A DNA stretch of 64,000 nucleotides from Otis tarda. Its lineage: Eukaryota; Chordata; Aves; Otidiformes; Otididae. Location: assembly GCA_026413225.1 (NCBI GenBank), contig CM048553.1:136678190-136742189 (forward strand). The letters run 5' to 3'. The notes beneath the pieces were generated by a model. That model saw only the letters and a program-made list of their open reading frames with translations. It did not search any database and was not told the origin of the DNA. The position numbers and the translations under genes are program-made. This document shows, in pieces, positions 63,301 to 64,000 of this stretch. Position 1 is the first letter of the stretch, and each line of letters starts with the position of its first letter.

Positions 63301-64000
63301 AGTTTCTGACTCAATCTAAATTCCACTGAGCTGTCAGCAACAGGTTCTCTGGAGGAGGTGACCACTGCTGAAGTCCACAGCACAGTCAATAGCGATTGAC
63401 AATTACCCAGCATCTGCACTCACAAGTATGTATTCCTTGTCTCCAAGATTTGAATTCTGGGACAAAGTAGAACCTACAGCTCCTAGATACGAAGATGGAG
63501 ACCACATACTCTTATGCAGAAAACACAGAACCTGACTACAGAGCCTTTTATCAGTTGCTCTTCTCTTCCAACATCTTTTAGTTCTTTTTTTCTTTGTTTC
63601 TGGCCCAGAAAACTTGTCTAGTTAGGCATAAATGAAAATCTCACAAATACTGCATACATGCCATGCAGTTTTATATAGATAGATTGCACTATATTTAATT
63701 CCAAAGCTTTTAAAACTGACTGCTATTCATTGGTGGCTACACATTGGTACGGGTCCCAGCTTGAACTGCTTAAAACCACCTCCTGGGTACTGGATTTTTC
63801 GCCGACCATCAGCATACAACTACCATTTGTCTTCTTATGCAGTGCATTCTCCTATAATCAATTTATGGGTGAAATACTATATATACATATCCAAATTAAT
63901 TCTTCCTCAAGATTGGTCTTCAGATTCCACCATACGATTGCCAAAAGCTGTTCTGCTCACTATCGTTTTCTACTTGCTAATTAATTAGAGAAAGTCACAA
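60301..64000. other. Unannotated stretch to the window end
   Basis: AT-rich DNA with short open frames only (up to 84 codons, 63730-63984, without recognisable domain). No recent repeat, RNA gene or exon is recognised. Confidence 0.5.

Noticed and set aside
1-64000. CRISPR arrays, operons, bacterial-type promoters or toxin genes
   Set aside because: No regularly spaced repeats, no closely packed reading frames and no ribosome-site logic. The repeats and base composition are vertebrate.
1-64000. tRNA, rRNA or snRNA genes
   Set aside because: No cloverleaf-compatible A and B box pair or conserved small RNA sequence was spotted by eye; a covariance search would be needed to exclude weak cases.

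Overview
The window looks like bird nuclear DNA. It is AT-rich and has no supportable host coding gene. It is littered with CR1 LINE copies ending in the ATTCTATG octamer typical of sauropsid CR1, with long terminal repeats (LTRs) of endogenous retrovirus (ERV) families common in birds, and with one alpharetrovirus-related provirus. It is probably an intergenic desert or a very long intron. I cannot name the species or chromosome.

Layout. Positions 1-12.4 kb are mostly unique AT-rich DNA with one old CR1 (about 2430-2960), a trace of an ancient amniote repeat near 7.0 kb and a stretch near 9.0-9.3 kb that resembles conserved non-coding DNA. Two CR1 copies lie at 12378-12678 and 12889-13572; the second is very young. 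A decayed LINE lies at about 17.8-19.2 kb and CR1 fragments at 21.9, 27.3-28.2, 30.4 and 32.4 kb. A GC-rich island of unknown nature lies at 24.5-24.75 kb. A solo LTR (family A, minus strand) fills 37055-37669.

The most interesting object is the provirus at 38563-43952. Its two 349-bp LTRs are identical by eye. It has a 5-bp target duplication (CTGAT) and a primer binding site that matches tRNA-Trp, as in avian sarcoma/leukosis viruses. Its inside is an old-looking mosaic: a gag-like start, a piece of LTR family A ending in 40 A's, an integrase end joined to an alpharetrovirus-like env that carries its own LTR-like insertion, a second LTR-like segment, and then a second integrase with env remnants. 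Identical LTRs around a broken, patchwork interior suggest a defective genome copied recently with help from another virus.

From 44.8 kb onward there are more CR1 fragments (44.8-45.7, about 50.9 kb), ancient repeats (48.6 and 49.2 kb), and a three-layer nest at 53.35-56.95 kb: a minus-strand CR1, split by an LTR of family B, itself split by a young plus-strand CR1 that keeps a 743-codon reverse transcriptase frame. A second family B LTR (59267 to about 60300) directly abuts another minus-strand CR1 (58242-59266). The last 3.7 kb holds nothing I recognise.

No genes here work together in a host pathway; the window mainly records transposition. All assignments are from reading the sequence and remembered family features, not from database searches.
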